64,000 nucleotides of DNA, from contig NZ_FNKO01000002.1 of the NCBI RefSeq assembly GCF_900100925.1, forward strand, positions 682,001 to 746,000, read 5' to 3'. Shown piece by piece: positions 8,635 to 16,311 of the stretch. A program made the translations under genes and the position numbers. Source of the DNA: Actinopolyspora saharensis (lineage in GTDB: Bacteria > Actinomycetota > Actinomycetes > Mycobacteriales > Pseudonocardiaceae). Position 1 is the stretch's first letter, and each line of letters starts with the position of its first letter. The notes below the pieces were generated by a model. It was not told where the DNA came from. It worked only from the letters and a program-made list of their open reading frames with translations, and did not search any database.

Positions 8635-8909
8635 GCGGAACGCACGTGGATCCGGACGAGCTCACCGGATTGGCCGGCAAGCTGCGCAACGCCGCGACGA
8701 GTCTGGACGACACCCCCTCTCCCCCGCCCGCGCCCGACGTTGGCGAAGCCACCGAGGCGGTCGCGGGCGCGCTGGCACTGCTGACCAGTTCTACCGCCGG
8801 AATCGTCGAGGGACTCGGCGCGGCCGGGGACGCCGTCGCCGAGGGACGAGATCTCTACGAGGAAACGGACCACTCCAACGCCGAACGGTTCGACGACCAG
8901 TCCGACTGA
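8631..8909 (+). CDS. small EspC/WXG-like protein, paralog of 5320 product
   Basis: A 92-aa helical protein. Residues 8-75 align with the 5320 product (DELTGLAGKLRNAATSLDD, then PSPPPAPDVGEATEAV and a second alanine-rich helix). The layout suits a small ESX-type secretion partner, with a proline-rich turn between helices in place of W-x-G. It starts at GTG 8631 inside the stop of the gene before it and lies 20 bp before the WXG effector gene, so the two products may be secreted as a pair. The acidic tail (DLYEETDHSNAERF) is polar. Confidence 0.75.
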   Translation: MSGTHVDPDELTGLAGKLRNAATSLDDTPSPPPAPDVGEATEAVAGALALLTSSTAGIVEGLGAAGDAVAEGRDLYEETDHSNAERFDDQSD

Positions 8910-8929
8910 CCACTGGGGGAGCAGCACTC

Positions 8930-10177
8930 ATGCCACTCGATCTGGAGATCCGGGGAGACCCGTCGAGCATCCGGGACAGCGCACGCTGGATGAGCACCGT
9001 CTCGGAGTCCGTTCACGAGACCGGCACGCAGGTCACCAGCGCTCGCAACGGCTCGGAGAGCGCCTGGTCCGGCGAGGCGGGGGACTCGTTCCGCGCCGTG
9101 CTGAGCAAGGTGAACCCCGAGATCGACGAGGTCGCCGAGGACCACGCTGCGATGTGCCGGGAACTGAACAAGTTCGCCGACGAACTGGACACCGCCCAGA
9201 AGCGGATGCGACGCGCCCGCGAGATCGCGCGGGAAGCCGGTCTGACGGTGACCGAACAACGCATCATGGAGCCGGGGGCTGAACCGGCTGCCCCGGAACC
9301 GCTGCCGAGCGATCGCCCGGCCACTCCGGAGGAACAGCAGGCCCACGCCGCGGCCACCCGGGCGCAGACCGCCTACGCGCGCAAGGTCCGTGCGTACCAG
9401 GAGTGCAGCCAGATCGTCACCGAAGCGCGCGAACAGCACAACAGCGCACTCGGCGTGCTGAACAGGTTCGTCAGCGGGATCGCCGAGAAGAGCCCCTTCA
9501 CCATCACCGACTACACCACCGGCCTGGCTGGTGCGGTGGCCGGAAGCACCAGCGCGATGCGGGCAGCGGCGACCGAGATCGCCGACAGCGGCAAGATCGC
9601 GCGGGCGGAGAAGCTGATGCACAGTCCGAACCTGGGGCTGCGCAACCAGACCCGTGCCGCCGCCATTCACGCACGCAACTACGTGAACAAGGTCGAGCTC
9701 GAGAACAAGGCCACCGCGAGCAGGACGGCGCGGATGGTCGACAAGCTGAGTCCGAATGTGCAGAAAGCTCTCCAGCTGAACATGAACTTAGGAGTCCGCC
9801 CGGAGAACGTCGGCAACAGATTACTCCGGGGCAGTCTCCGCACTGCGAGCAAACTTCCCGTGGTCGGGCTGGGAATAACAGGATTCAGCATCGGCTACGA
9901 CGTGCAAGCCACGGACAAATCAGTGGGTGAGAGCGCCGCGATCAACCTCGGCGGCTACGCTGCCGGTTCCGCGGCCACCGCCGGGTTGCTCGCCATGAGC
10001 ACCCCGGTCGGCTGGGCAGTGGCCGGAGGGGTCGTGGTCAGCGTCGGTGTCGGCTTCGCCATCGACGAGTGGGGCGACGACGTCGTGGACGCGGCAGGAG
10101 ACGCCGTGAACTGGACAGGCAACAAGCTCAACGACGCCACGGACGCCGTCGGCGACTTCGTAAGTGACATCTTCTGA
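8930..10177 (+). CDS. WXG-type effector-like protein with glycine-rich membrane-active C-terminus
   Basis: A 415-aa protein. Residues 1-95 are a WXG100-like hairpin with SAWSGEAGDSF (W-S-G) near residue 42, the export mark of type VII substrates. Residues 95-180 are a long charged coiled coil with an insert rich in proline. Residues 309-323 (VVGLGITGFSIGYD) and 342-377 (GYAAGSAATAGLLA ... VSVGVGFAID) are glycine and alanine-rich hydrophobic stretches, like membrane-inserting segments, ending in an amphipathic acidic tail. No enzyme motif is seen. The ATG at 8930 is chosen because it follows GGGGGAG and the 8631 gene. Two duplicated membrane-protein genes follow at once, plus a fragment of this gene's own 3' end (10841-10938). 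A pore-forming toxin with membrane immunity proteins is a reasonable but unproven reading. Confidence 0.8.
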   Translation: MPLDLEIRGDPSSIRDSARWMSTVSESVHETGTQVTSARNGSESAWSGEAGDSFRAVLSKVNPEIDEVAEDHAAMCRELNKFADELDTAQKRMRRAREIAREAGLTVTEQRIMEPGAEPAAPEPLPSDRPATPEEQQAHAAATRAQTAYARKVRAYQECSQIVTEAREQHNSALGVLNRFVSGIAEKSPFTITDYTTGLAGAVAGSTSAMRAAATEIADSGKIARAEKLMHSPNLGLRNQTRAAAIHARNYVNKVELENKATASRTARMVDKLSPNVQKALQLNMNLGVRPENVGNRLLRGSLRTASKLPVVGLGITGFSIGYDVQATDKSVGESAAINLGGYAAGSAATAGLLAMSTPVGWAVAGGVVVSVGVGFAIDEWGDDVVDAAGDAVNWTGNKLNDATDAVGDFVSDIF

Positions 10178-10187
10178 AACGAGCCCC

Positions 10188-10817
10188 ATGAGCCACACAG
10201 CCGGACTGCCGCCCAAACCCGACCCCCACACCGGCGAACCACGACCACCACGCGCCCCCCTCGAACCCGAGTGGAAAGACGCCGAGAACAAACGCCCGGA
10301 CGGCGCGAACAAAGCCCCTCGAGCTCCGGAAGGCGAGTCCCCCGCACTCGAATGGTTCTGCCCGTCCCGCGGTCAGTCGTTCAGCATCGGAGTGACGATA
10401 TCCCTCGTCGTCCTCGCGTTCGGCGTCCTCAGAGACGGCGGGCTCGGCTGGATGACAACGTGGTGGCTCTGGTTGTTCGTAGTTCCGTGGCCGTTCGTCA
10501 CGCTGCTTGCAGGGCGCAACACGCGCATGTCGGCGGGCGCCGACTGGTTCCGCTACGGAAAGAAGGGCTTCATCAGAACGTACGAGCTCACTTCGGTGAA
10601 AGTAACCACGGAAGGCGCTTCCCGAGCACTGCGGCTGAACGACGCGGAACAACGGACGCTGTCAGTACAACTCAACGATATCCAGCGGAACCGCGAGCTG
10701 TGGGACCTCGTCTACAACGGCATCCTGCACTCGGTGCGCGGCAACGGAGCCGAGACCAACAAACTCGCCCGCACCTTCCTCGACCTCGACAACCCGCTCC
10801 GCTTCCGCGGAGAGTGA
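10188..10817 (+). CDS. membrane protein with PH-like tail, copy 1
   Basis: A 209-aa protein. Residues 1-55 are polar and proline-rich (GLPPKPDPHTGEPRPP); about 62-112 form two membrane spans (VTISLVVLAFGVLRD and TWWLWLFVVPWPFVTLL); residues 113-209 form a soluble domain, beta-rich then helical (NRELWDLVYNGILHS), resembling bacterial PH-like domains. It begins 10 bp after the WXG effector stop. Its near-duplicate is at 10950 and a more distant paralog at 5753. Direct placement behind an effector, and duplication, fit an immunity or anchoring role; that is inference from context. The ATG at 10188 is used because the duplicate begins at the same residue. Confidence 0.8.
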   Translation: MSHTAGLPPKPDPHTGEPRPPRAPLEPEWKDAENKRPDGANKAPRAPEGESPALEWFCPSRGQSFSIGVTISLVVLAFGVLRDGGLGWMTTWWLWLFVVPWPFVTLLAGRNTRMSAGADWFRYGKKGFIRTYELTSVKVTTEGASRALRLNDAEQRTLSVQLNDIQRNRELWDLVYNGILHSVRGNGAETNKLARTFLDLDNPLRFRGE

Positions 10818-10840
10818 GCGGCTCCGTCGTCTCGATATCG

Positions 10841-10938
10841 CCCGCGGCCCCCGCCGGGCTACTCGCCATGAGACCTCGGTCGGCTGGGCAGTGGCCGGAG
10901 GGGTCGTGGTCAGCGTCACCGTCGGCGACATCTTCTGA
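10841..10938 (+). pseudogene. truncated copy of the WXG effector gene 3' end
   Basis: The sequence repeats the 3' part of the effector gene at 8930-10177. It matches the part coding GLLAMSTPVGWAVAGGVVVSV, has lost the next 105 or so bp, and rejoins at the last codons and stop (GACATCTTCTGAAACGAGCCCC). A base loss after GCCATGAGA also shifts the frame. It has no start and cannot be expressed as a protein. It marks the unit of duplication as effector tail plus membrane gene. Confidence 0.85.
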
Positions 10939-10949
10939 AACGAGCCCCC

Positions 10950-11579
10950 ATGAGCCACACAGCCGGACTGCCGCCCAAACCCGACCCCCACACCGGCGAA
11001 CCACGACCACCACGGGCACCGCTGGAACCGGATTGGAAGCGTGCCGAGGACAAACGCCCTGGAGGCGAACACCAAGTACCTCAACCCCCCGACGGATACG
11101 GCCCCGTACTCGAATGGTTCCGGCCGACACGAGGTTTCTCCGTGACTCTGGGGGCGATTATGGCAACCATCATGTTCGTCTTCTTCTGCATCAGAGACAC
11201 CGGGTTCAGCTGGATGACGACGTGGTGGTTGTGGCTGTTCGTCGTCCTTTCACCGGTACCATTCCTGTTCGTAGGTGGAGCCATTCGCATATCCGCAGGC
11301 GCCGACTGGCTACGTTACGGAAAAAACGGATTCGTCAGTACCTACGAACTCACCGCGGTGAAGATCACCACCGGCGGCGCATCGCGTCACCTCGTGCTCG
11401 AGGACAAGCACGGCAACAGCATGGATGTGCAGCTCACCAACCTTCAGATGAACCGCGAGCTGTGGGACCTCGTCTACAACGGCATCCTGCACTCGGTGCG
11501 CGGCAACGGAGCCGAGACCAACAAACTCGCCCGCACCTTCCTCGACCTCGACAACCCGCTCCGCTTCCGCGGAGAGTGA
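10950..11579 (+). CDS. membrane protein with PH-like tail, copy 2
   Basis: A 209-aa duplicate of the 10188 product. Its first 26 or so residues and last 42 or so are the same; the middle, including both membrane spans (GAIMATIMFVFFCIRD and TWWLWLFVVLSPVPFLFV) and the PH-like strands, differs at many positions. The pattern is conserved ends around a variable centre, which could come from gene conversion at the ends or selection for change in the middle. It lies 11 bp after the effector-tail fragment and probably shares its transcript. Confidence 0.8.
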   Translation: MSHTAGLPPKPDPHTGEPRPPRAPLEPDWKRAEDKRPGGEHQVPQPPDGYGPVLEWFRPTRGFSVTLGAIMATIMFVFFCIRDTGFSWMTTWWLWLFVVLSPVPFLFVGGAIRISAGADWLRYGKNGFVSTYELTAVKITTGGASRHLVLEDKHGNSMDVQLTNLQMNRELWDLVYNGILHSVRGNGAETNKLARTFLDLDNPLRFRGE

Positions 11580-11628
11580 GCGGCGCGGACCCGACACCCC
11601 GGCCCTCCGGATTCCCGACTACCGGACG

Positions 11629-11849
11629 AGTCGGAGATCGCAGCGCAGCCCCGCAGTTCCCGGATTCGCCCGTTCACCGGTGTCGTGAAATCGAGCGTCT
11701 CCACAACCGCGCAGGACCAACGATCCAGCACCTCGCTCGCGTCCCGCTCGGTGATCCTGCGACCACGCACCAGGCCGCGCAACACGTTCAGCCCCTCGAC
11801 CGCTTGGTGCGGCGCCCCTGCCCCGGGGTGAGGGGTGCACGACGATCAT
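11629..11849 (-). pseudogene. broken PIN-domain (VapC-like) toxin gene
   Basis: An ATG at 11849 overlaps the stop of the antitoxin remnant (ATGA), as toxin genes do. It reads MIVVH and then nonsense. One frame over, from about 11800 to 11629, the text LRGLVRGRRITERDASEVLDRW ... RIRELR (positions about 11782-11640) is the central helix region of PIN-domain ribonuclease toxins. The N-terminal catalytic segment after MIVV and the C-terminal acidic residues are missing, and the frame is shifted. It is therefore a deletion derivative with no PIN active site. Confidence 0.7.
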
Positions 11850-12103
11850 GCCCTCCCCTCCCCGCCGTCGTCTCCCGGGGCGTCCCCGCGCGCCACCTGC
11901 ACGGCGTCGACGATCTCGTCCATGCTCAGCAGGCCATCGCCGACCGGTCGCAGCTGAGCGAGCTCGGCGTTGCGCGAGAACCGGGCCTCGCGCTCCAACA
12001 CCCCGAGCAGGTAGTTCTGCGGGGACTGGCCGTTGCGTCGGGCCGCCTCGGCCAGTCAGTCCCTGACCTCTTCGGCAACGTTACGCACAGTAATCTTCGT
12101 CAT
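11846..12103 (-). pseudogene. FitA-like ribbon-helix-helix antitoxin gene with a premature stop
   Basis: An ATG at 12103 opens MTKITVRNVAEEVRD, the N-terminal strand and helix of FitA/VapB-type ribbon-helix-helix antitoxins, and then meets TGA at 12058-12056. The same frame continues past the stop for 69 further codons (LAEAARRNGQSPQNYLLGVLE, then a C-terminal toxin-binding-like tail) to a true stop at 11848-11846 that overlaps the toxin start. One base change (CGA or TGG to TGA) explains the break, so this would have been an 85-aa antitoxin. Unless the stop is read through or bypassed, the pair is dead. Confidence 0.8.
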
Positions 12104-12304
12104 GCAGGCAAAATAGCTGCACAGCGCAGTGGTAGCAACGACATCCCCGAAAAGACTCGTGGCGCGGCCACCGACGCCTTCCCGTCGCGTAGCGCCCCGA
12201 CCGGTTCCGCCGACGTGATTCTTCGCCCCCGGGAACAGCGCCGGTACCTCACCCGAGGTTCCGCTCCGGCACTCCACGGCGACGGCGAGCCGGACCCCCC
12301 GACC

Positions 12305-13402
12305 TCAGCAGTCGTGCGAGAAGCGCACCCCGCCCGGCGGCAGCTCCACCCCCGGCCAGACCCGCGCCCCGTCCAGCAGCTCGCATCCGGCCCCGATCAC
12401 GGCCCCGTCGGCGACCACGGCCCCGCGAAGCACGACACCGGCACCGATCACGGCCCCCGCCCCGACGACGCTGTCGGTGATCTCGGCGTCTGCGTCCACC
12501 TGCGCCCCGTCGAACAGCGTGGAACCGCTGATCCGGGCGCCCGCCCCGACCGCGCAGTCGGCACCGACCGTGCTCCCCCCGGAAACCACGGCCGTCGGAT
12601 CGATCGCGGCGTTCCGCAGCACCAGGGACTCGCCCGTCGGCCCCGGCAGCGCCTCGGTCGGCGCGCGTCCCAGCACCAGGTCCGCCGAACCGCGCGCGAA
12701 CGCGGCGGGCGTTCCCAGATCCAGCCAGTACGCGGACTCCACGTAGCCCTGCAAACGGGCCCCAGACTCCAGCAGCCCGGGAAAGGTCTCGCGCTCCACC
12801 GAGACGGGACGTCCCTCCGGTATCGTCTCGACGACCTCCCGGCGGAAGACGTAGCACCCCGCGTTGACCTGGTCCACCGGCGGATTCGCGGACTTCTCCA
12901 GGAACGCCGTCACCCTGCCGTTCTCGTCGGTGGGCACGCAGCCGAACCTGGAGGGATCGGCGACCCGGACCAGGTGCAGCGTCACGTCCGCCGCGCTCGA
13001 GCGGTGCGCGTCCAGCAGGGCGGGCAGATCCACACCGGACAGCACGTCCCCGTTGAACACCAGCACGTCCGGCTCCGACAGCCGGTCGGCCACGTTGCGG
13101 ATGGCCCCGGCCGTGTCCAGCGGCTGGGGTTCGACGACGCACTCCAGCTCCAGGCCGAGCCGCGAGCCGTCCCCGAAGTACTCGGCGAACGTCTCCGCCT
13201 GGTAGGAGGTGCTCAACACCACCCGCTCGATCCCGGCGGCCCTGATGCGCGACAGCAGGTGAGTCAGGAAGGGAACCCCCGCGGTGGGCAGCATCGGCTT
13301 CGGCGCCGACAGCGTCAACGGCCGCAACCGCGTCCCCCGACCGCCCACGAGCACCACGGCCTCCGCACCGCGTGTCGGCGCGTGGTCGTTCGGACTCGTC
13401 AT
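12305..13402 (-). CDS. manB: mannose-1-phosphate guanylyltransferase-like NDP-sugar pyrophosphorylase
   Basis: A 365-aa sugar-nucleotide synthase, expected to make GDP-mannose from mannose-1-phosphate and GTP in the cytoplasm. The nucleotidyltransferase signature VVLVGGRGTRLRPLTLSAPKP is at about residues 15-35 (region), FNGDVLSGVD near 116 and EKSANPPVDQVNAGCYVF near 170. From about residue 255 there are left-handed beta-helix hexapeptide repeats (AVVSGGSTVGADCAVGAGA). The mycobacterial counterpart Rv3264c lies next to fbiA-fbiB in the same orientation. The ATG at 13402 has GGGGAGGAG upstream; a GTG one codon earlier is possible. It feeds mannosylated lipids and glycans, together with the nearby glycosyltransferases. 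Confidence 0.9.
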   Translation of the reverse strand: MTSPNDHAPTRGAEAVVLVGGRGTRLRPLTLSAPKPMLPTAGVPFLTHLLSRIRAAGIERVVLSTSYQAETFAEYFGDGSRLGLELECVVEPQPLDTAGAIRNVADRLSEPDVLVFNGDVLSGVDLPALLDAHRSSAADVTLHLVRVADPSRFGCVPTDENGRVTAFLEKSANPPVDQVNAGCYVFRREVVETIPEGRPVSVERETFPGLLESGARLQGYVESAYWLDLGTPAAFARGSADLVLGRAPTEALPGPTGESLVLRNAAIDPTAVVSGGSTVGADCAVGAGARISGSTLFDGAQVDADAEITDSVVGAGAVIGAGVVLRGAVVADGAVIGAGCELLDGARVWPGVELPPGGVRFSHDC

Positions 13403-13666
13403 CACCGTGCTCCTCCCCGAGCTAGGCAACTCACCCTGACGTAGGAATGTATGAGGAATACTCTGGCAGTAGCAGCGCCACCCTGGTATGGCGCCCCGAG
13501 CCGGCACGGCCCGTCAATGCGAGACCACACGGCACCGGAAGTTCTGTCACGATGGATCTGCCACTACGGGGCCAAGCCGTGAGGTCGGCCAATTCGAACC
13601 GGCGGCACAGCCGGCAGGCGGGCCGCGCTGCGGCTGACAACCGACCGGCCAGCATTGAGAGGGACC

Positions 13667-14017
13667 ATGGACCCCCGCAACCGGGCCGACGAAGCACTGG
13701 CTCGTTCACAAGCGCGTAGTGCGTTCGTCGTCACACCGGACAGCGCGACCTCACCGATGGACGCGGCCAAGACCGTGCGGATCCCGCGTGAATCGATGAG
13801 GAGCTCGGAGGACACCGACCCGAACTCGACCACGGTCATCCGGGACCCGGCCGGAGAGGCCGAACAGAGCCCTCCCGCCCCGTCCGAGGGGTGGCCGAGC
13901 GATCCGGAAGGCCCCCGGCCCGAGCACGGGGAGGAGACCCCGACCAGACCGCACCGGATCGAAGCGGCACCGAGCTACCCGCACGACCCGCGAAGGAGCC
14001 CCCAGGAGTTCGGTTGA
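13667..14017 (+). CDS. small polar protein of unknown function
   Basis: A 116-aa protein. Residues 1-45 (MDPRNRADEALARSQARSA, then FVVTPDSATSPMDAAKTVRIPR) look ordered and conserved-like; the rest is low in complexity, acidic, proline-rich and probably disordered. There is no signal peptide or membrane span. The ATG at 13667 follows GAGAGGG. It is divergent from manB across 264 bp and converges on the rhamnosyltransferase gene. I believe similar short proteins sit near manB in other Pseudonocardiaceae, but I cannot confirm it or name a function. Confidence 0.7.
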   Translation: MDPRNRADEALARSQARSAFVVTPDSATSPMDAAKTVRIPRESMRSSEDTDPNSTTVIRDPAGEAEQSPPAPSEGWPSDPEGPRPEHGEETPTRPHRIEAAPSYPHDPRRSPQEFG

Positions 14018-14148
14018 GGCCGGGCCTCGAGCCGCGGGCGGGACTTCGTCGAGCACTCCACCGGGCGTCGTGCGAGCACACCGGTGCCGAAAGGACCATC
14101 CGGGCAACTCGCTGCCGCCGCGCGAAGCGAGTCGCCCCGTGACGGAAC

Positions 14149-15012
14149 CTAGCGCCGCCGTGCTGCGATGCGGGCCCGAGCCCCCAGCGCACCGCGCAGC
14201 GCCAACCTCAGCGGGGCGAGTGCGGGCCCCGAGTAGCGGTCGGCGAGGTAGCGGTAGGCGCTCCGGTGGTGCTCGGTCAGCATGCGGGCCGAGGAGCGCG
14301 CCGTGGCGTGTCCGCCGATGTGCACGACCTCGGCGTCCGGTACGTAGACGTTGAGCCAGCCCGCACGGGCCAGCCGGTCGCCCAGGTCCACGTCCTCGAA
14401 GTACATGAAGTAGCGCGGGTCGAACCCCGTGACCGAGTCCAGCGCCTCGCGGCGCAGCAGCAGGCAGGAGCCGGACAGCCATCCGGCCGTCCGCTCCGCC
14501 GAGCTCTCCGTGGACCGGAGGTAGGCCCGGCTGAACGGGTTGCCCGGCCACACCCCGCCGAGCAGGGCGTGCCCCGCACCGCGCCCCAGGGAGGGCAGCA
14601 GTCTGGCCGAGGGGTAGACGCTGCCGTCCGGCTCCCTGATCAGCGGACCGAAGGCCCCTCCGCGCGGCCAACGTTCCGTGGCGGCCAACAACTCGTCCAA
14701 GCTCCCGGCGCCCCACTCCACGTCCGGGTTGGACACGACCACCCAGCCGATGTCCTCGCCCAGTTCGGCGATGCCCCTGTTGGCAGCCGAGCCGTAGCCG
14801 AGGTTGCCCGACATTCTGGCCAGCTCGACGTCGGAGCGCTCGGCGGCCCGTTCCGGAGCCCCGTCCGTCGACCCGTTGTCGGCCAGCACCACCCGGATCT
14901 GGCGGTCGGTGGCCTTGGGCAGCGTCTCCAGGAACCGGTCGAGCGTCCGCCCCGGGGAGTAGGTAACCGTGACGACGGCGAGTCCGTCGCCGTAACTCTG
15001 GCTGTCGCGCAC
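14149..15012 (-). CDS. wbbL: rhamnosyltransferase WbbL-like (GT2)
   Basis: A GT2 enzyme of about 287 aa, expected to add rhamnose from dTDP-rhamnose to GlcNAc-PP-decaprenol, building the disaccharide linker that joins arabinogalactan to peptidoglycan at the inner membrane face. Motifs: VVTVTYSPG at the N-terminus, LADNGSTDG near 43, GNLGYGSAANRGI near 70, SNPDVEW near 93 and YFEDVDLGDRL near 200. The order manB then wbbL then rmlD is as in mycobacteria (Rv3264c-Rv3266c). The start is uncertain: GTG 15012 has GGAG 9 bp upstream; a TTG at 15027 would add five residues and has no site. Confidence 0.88.
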   Translation of the reverse strand: MRDSQSYGDGLAVVTVTYSPGRTLDRFLETLPKATDRQIRVVLADNGSTDGAPERAAERSDVELARMSGNLGYGSAANRGIAELGEDIGWVVVSNPDVEWGAGSLDELLAATERWPRGGAFGPLIREPDGSVYPSARLLPSLGRGAGHALLGGVWPGNPFSRAYLRSTESSAERTAGWLSGSCLLLRREALDSVTGFDPRYFMYFEDVDLGDRLARAGWLNVYVPDAEVVHIGGHATARSSARMLTEHHRSAYRYLADRYSGPALAPLRLALRGALGARARIAARRR

Positions 15013-15090
15013 GCCGACATTCTCCAATGCCGCGCCCGCGCCGCACCGCTCGGCCTCCCGGGGAGGCCGTTCCGGGGCGGGCCTGCCGGG

Positions 15091-16245
15091 TCAGCGGCGC
15101 CGCTTGCGGTGCAGGTACTCGGCGTGCGCGTAGGCCTCCCGATGACTGGCCGCGCACGCCTCCCAGGTGAACTCCTTCGCGCGCTGCTGCGCGGCCGCCG
15201 ACAGCTCCGCACGTCGCGCGGGATCGTCCAGCAGAGTGCTCAGTCCGTGGGCTATCTGGTGCTCGCGAACCCCGCAGTAGGCGACGGCGTCGCCACCGAC
15301 CTCGGGAAGGCTGAGTCTTCGCGTGGTGAGCACGGGGGCTCCGCAGGCCATCGCCTCGAGAGCGGGCAACCCGAACCCCTCCCCGATGCTCGGGTAGGCC
15401 ACCACCGCTGCCCCGCCCAGGAAACCGGCCAACGACTCCGCGGGAATGTAGCCGCTCCGGATGACCCTGATCCGGTGCGGCACCGACTCCAGGGCAGCCT
15501 CCACCTCGGTGTCCCAGCCGGACTGCCCGGCCAGCACCAGGGCCGGACGGTCCGAGCGCCGCGCGGTCGCCTCGGCGAAACCGCGGATCAGGGCGGGCAC
15601 GTTCTTGCGCGGCTCCAGGGTCCCCAGAAAGGCCACGTAGGGCTGGTCCCCGAGGGAGAGCTCGCGCCGAACGGCGGCCACCTCCTCCGGGGTGGGCGGG
15701 TGGAAACGCCCCGGGTCCACCCCGTGGTACATCACCCGCAGCCGGGAGCGGTCGGCCCCGACCGTGCGCACCAGCTCGTTCGAGGTCGCCCTGCTCGGGA
15801 CGACGCACACCGTGGCCCTGCGCAGGGCGGCCCGGGTCCAGCTCCGGAAGAACCCCGCCTTGACCGGGGAGTGCAGCCCGGAGTCGGTGAAGAAGGTGGC
15901 GTCGTGCAGCGTGACCACCGACGCGCCCGCGTTCGCCAGGGGGACGGTGTAGTGCGGCGAGTGCACCACGCGGGCCCCCAGCCTGCGGGCCAGGCGCGGC
16001 AACGTGGTCTGCTCCCAGGACAAGCGGGCGGTTCGCGTGGCCACCGCCTCACCGGCGGGCACTATCCGGCTGCGCGGGGCGATGCTGTCGTACAGCGCCG
16101 CGTCCCGCGGCTGGCAGGCCACGCTCATCCGCGCGCCCGCCCTGTCCAGCGCCCCCAGCAGGGAATCGACGTAGCGGCCGACCCCACCACGGTCCGCCGG
16201 TACGGCAGTGGCGTCGACGAGTACATGTGGGTCGCCTCTGTGCAC
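15091..16245 (-). CDS. GT4-family glycosyltransferase
   Basis: A 384-aa GT-B retaining glycosyltransferase. The N-terminal half has GGVGRYVDSLL near residue 20 and LHDATFF near 113; the nucleotide-sugar half has YVAFLGTLEPRKN near 199, the ESIG-type EGFGLPALEAMACG block near 290 and a closing helical tail rich in basic residues (YLHRKRRR). The E-x7-E motif typical of GT4 is present in EGFGLPALE. It is a soluble or membrane-peripheral cytoplasmic enzyme. It follows wbbL and precedes a second GT4 gene on the same strand, so it is likely to mannosylate or otherwise decorate an envelope glycan. Donor and acceptor cannot be told. Confidence 0.9.
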   Translation of the reverse strand: MHRGDPHVLVDATAVPADRGGVGRYVDSLLGALDRAGARMSVACQPRDAALYDSIAPRSRIVPAGEAVATRTARLSWEQTTLPRLARRLGARVVHSPHYTVPLANAGASVVTLHDATFFTDSGLHSPVKAGFFRSWTRAALRRATVCVVPSRATSNELVRTVGADRSRLRVMYHGVDPGRFHPPTPEEVAAVRRELSLGDQPYVAFLGTLEPRKNVPALIRGFAEATARRSDRPALVLAGQSGWDTEVEAALESVPHRIRVIRSGYIPAESLAGFLGGAAVVAYPSIGEGFGLPALEAMACGAPVLTTRRLSLPEVGGDAVAYCGVREHQIAHGLSTLLDDPARRAELSAAAQQRAKEFTWEACAASHREAYAHAEYLHRKRRR

Positions 16246-16311
16246 GTGAGCAGCCTAGGAGGTTCCGGGCGATCACCGTGGCGGGATGGCCAAATCGATC
16301 CGGGGCGAAGC

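Larger units (their letters stand above)
9978..11579 (+). repeat. tandem duplication of effector tail plus membrane gene
   Basis: The segment from about 9978 to 10817 (the end of the WXG gene and the first membrane gene) is repeated at 10841-11579. The second copy has lost about 105 bp inside the effector tail. About 75 bp at the start of the two membrane genes and about 128 bp at their ends are identical, while the middle has diverged strongly. Confidence 0.85.

Noticed and set aside
10271..13444. 1057-codon plus-strand open frame across the membrane genes and manB
   Set aside because: The product is Arg, Pro and Thr-rich text, out of frame with the recognised genes and antisense to manB.
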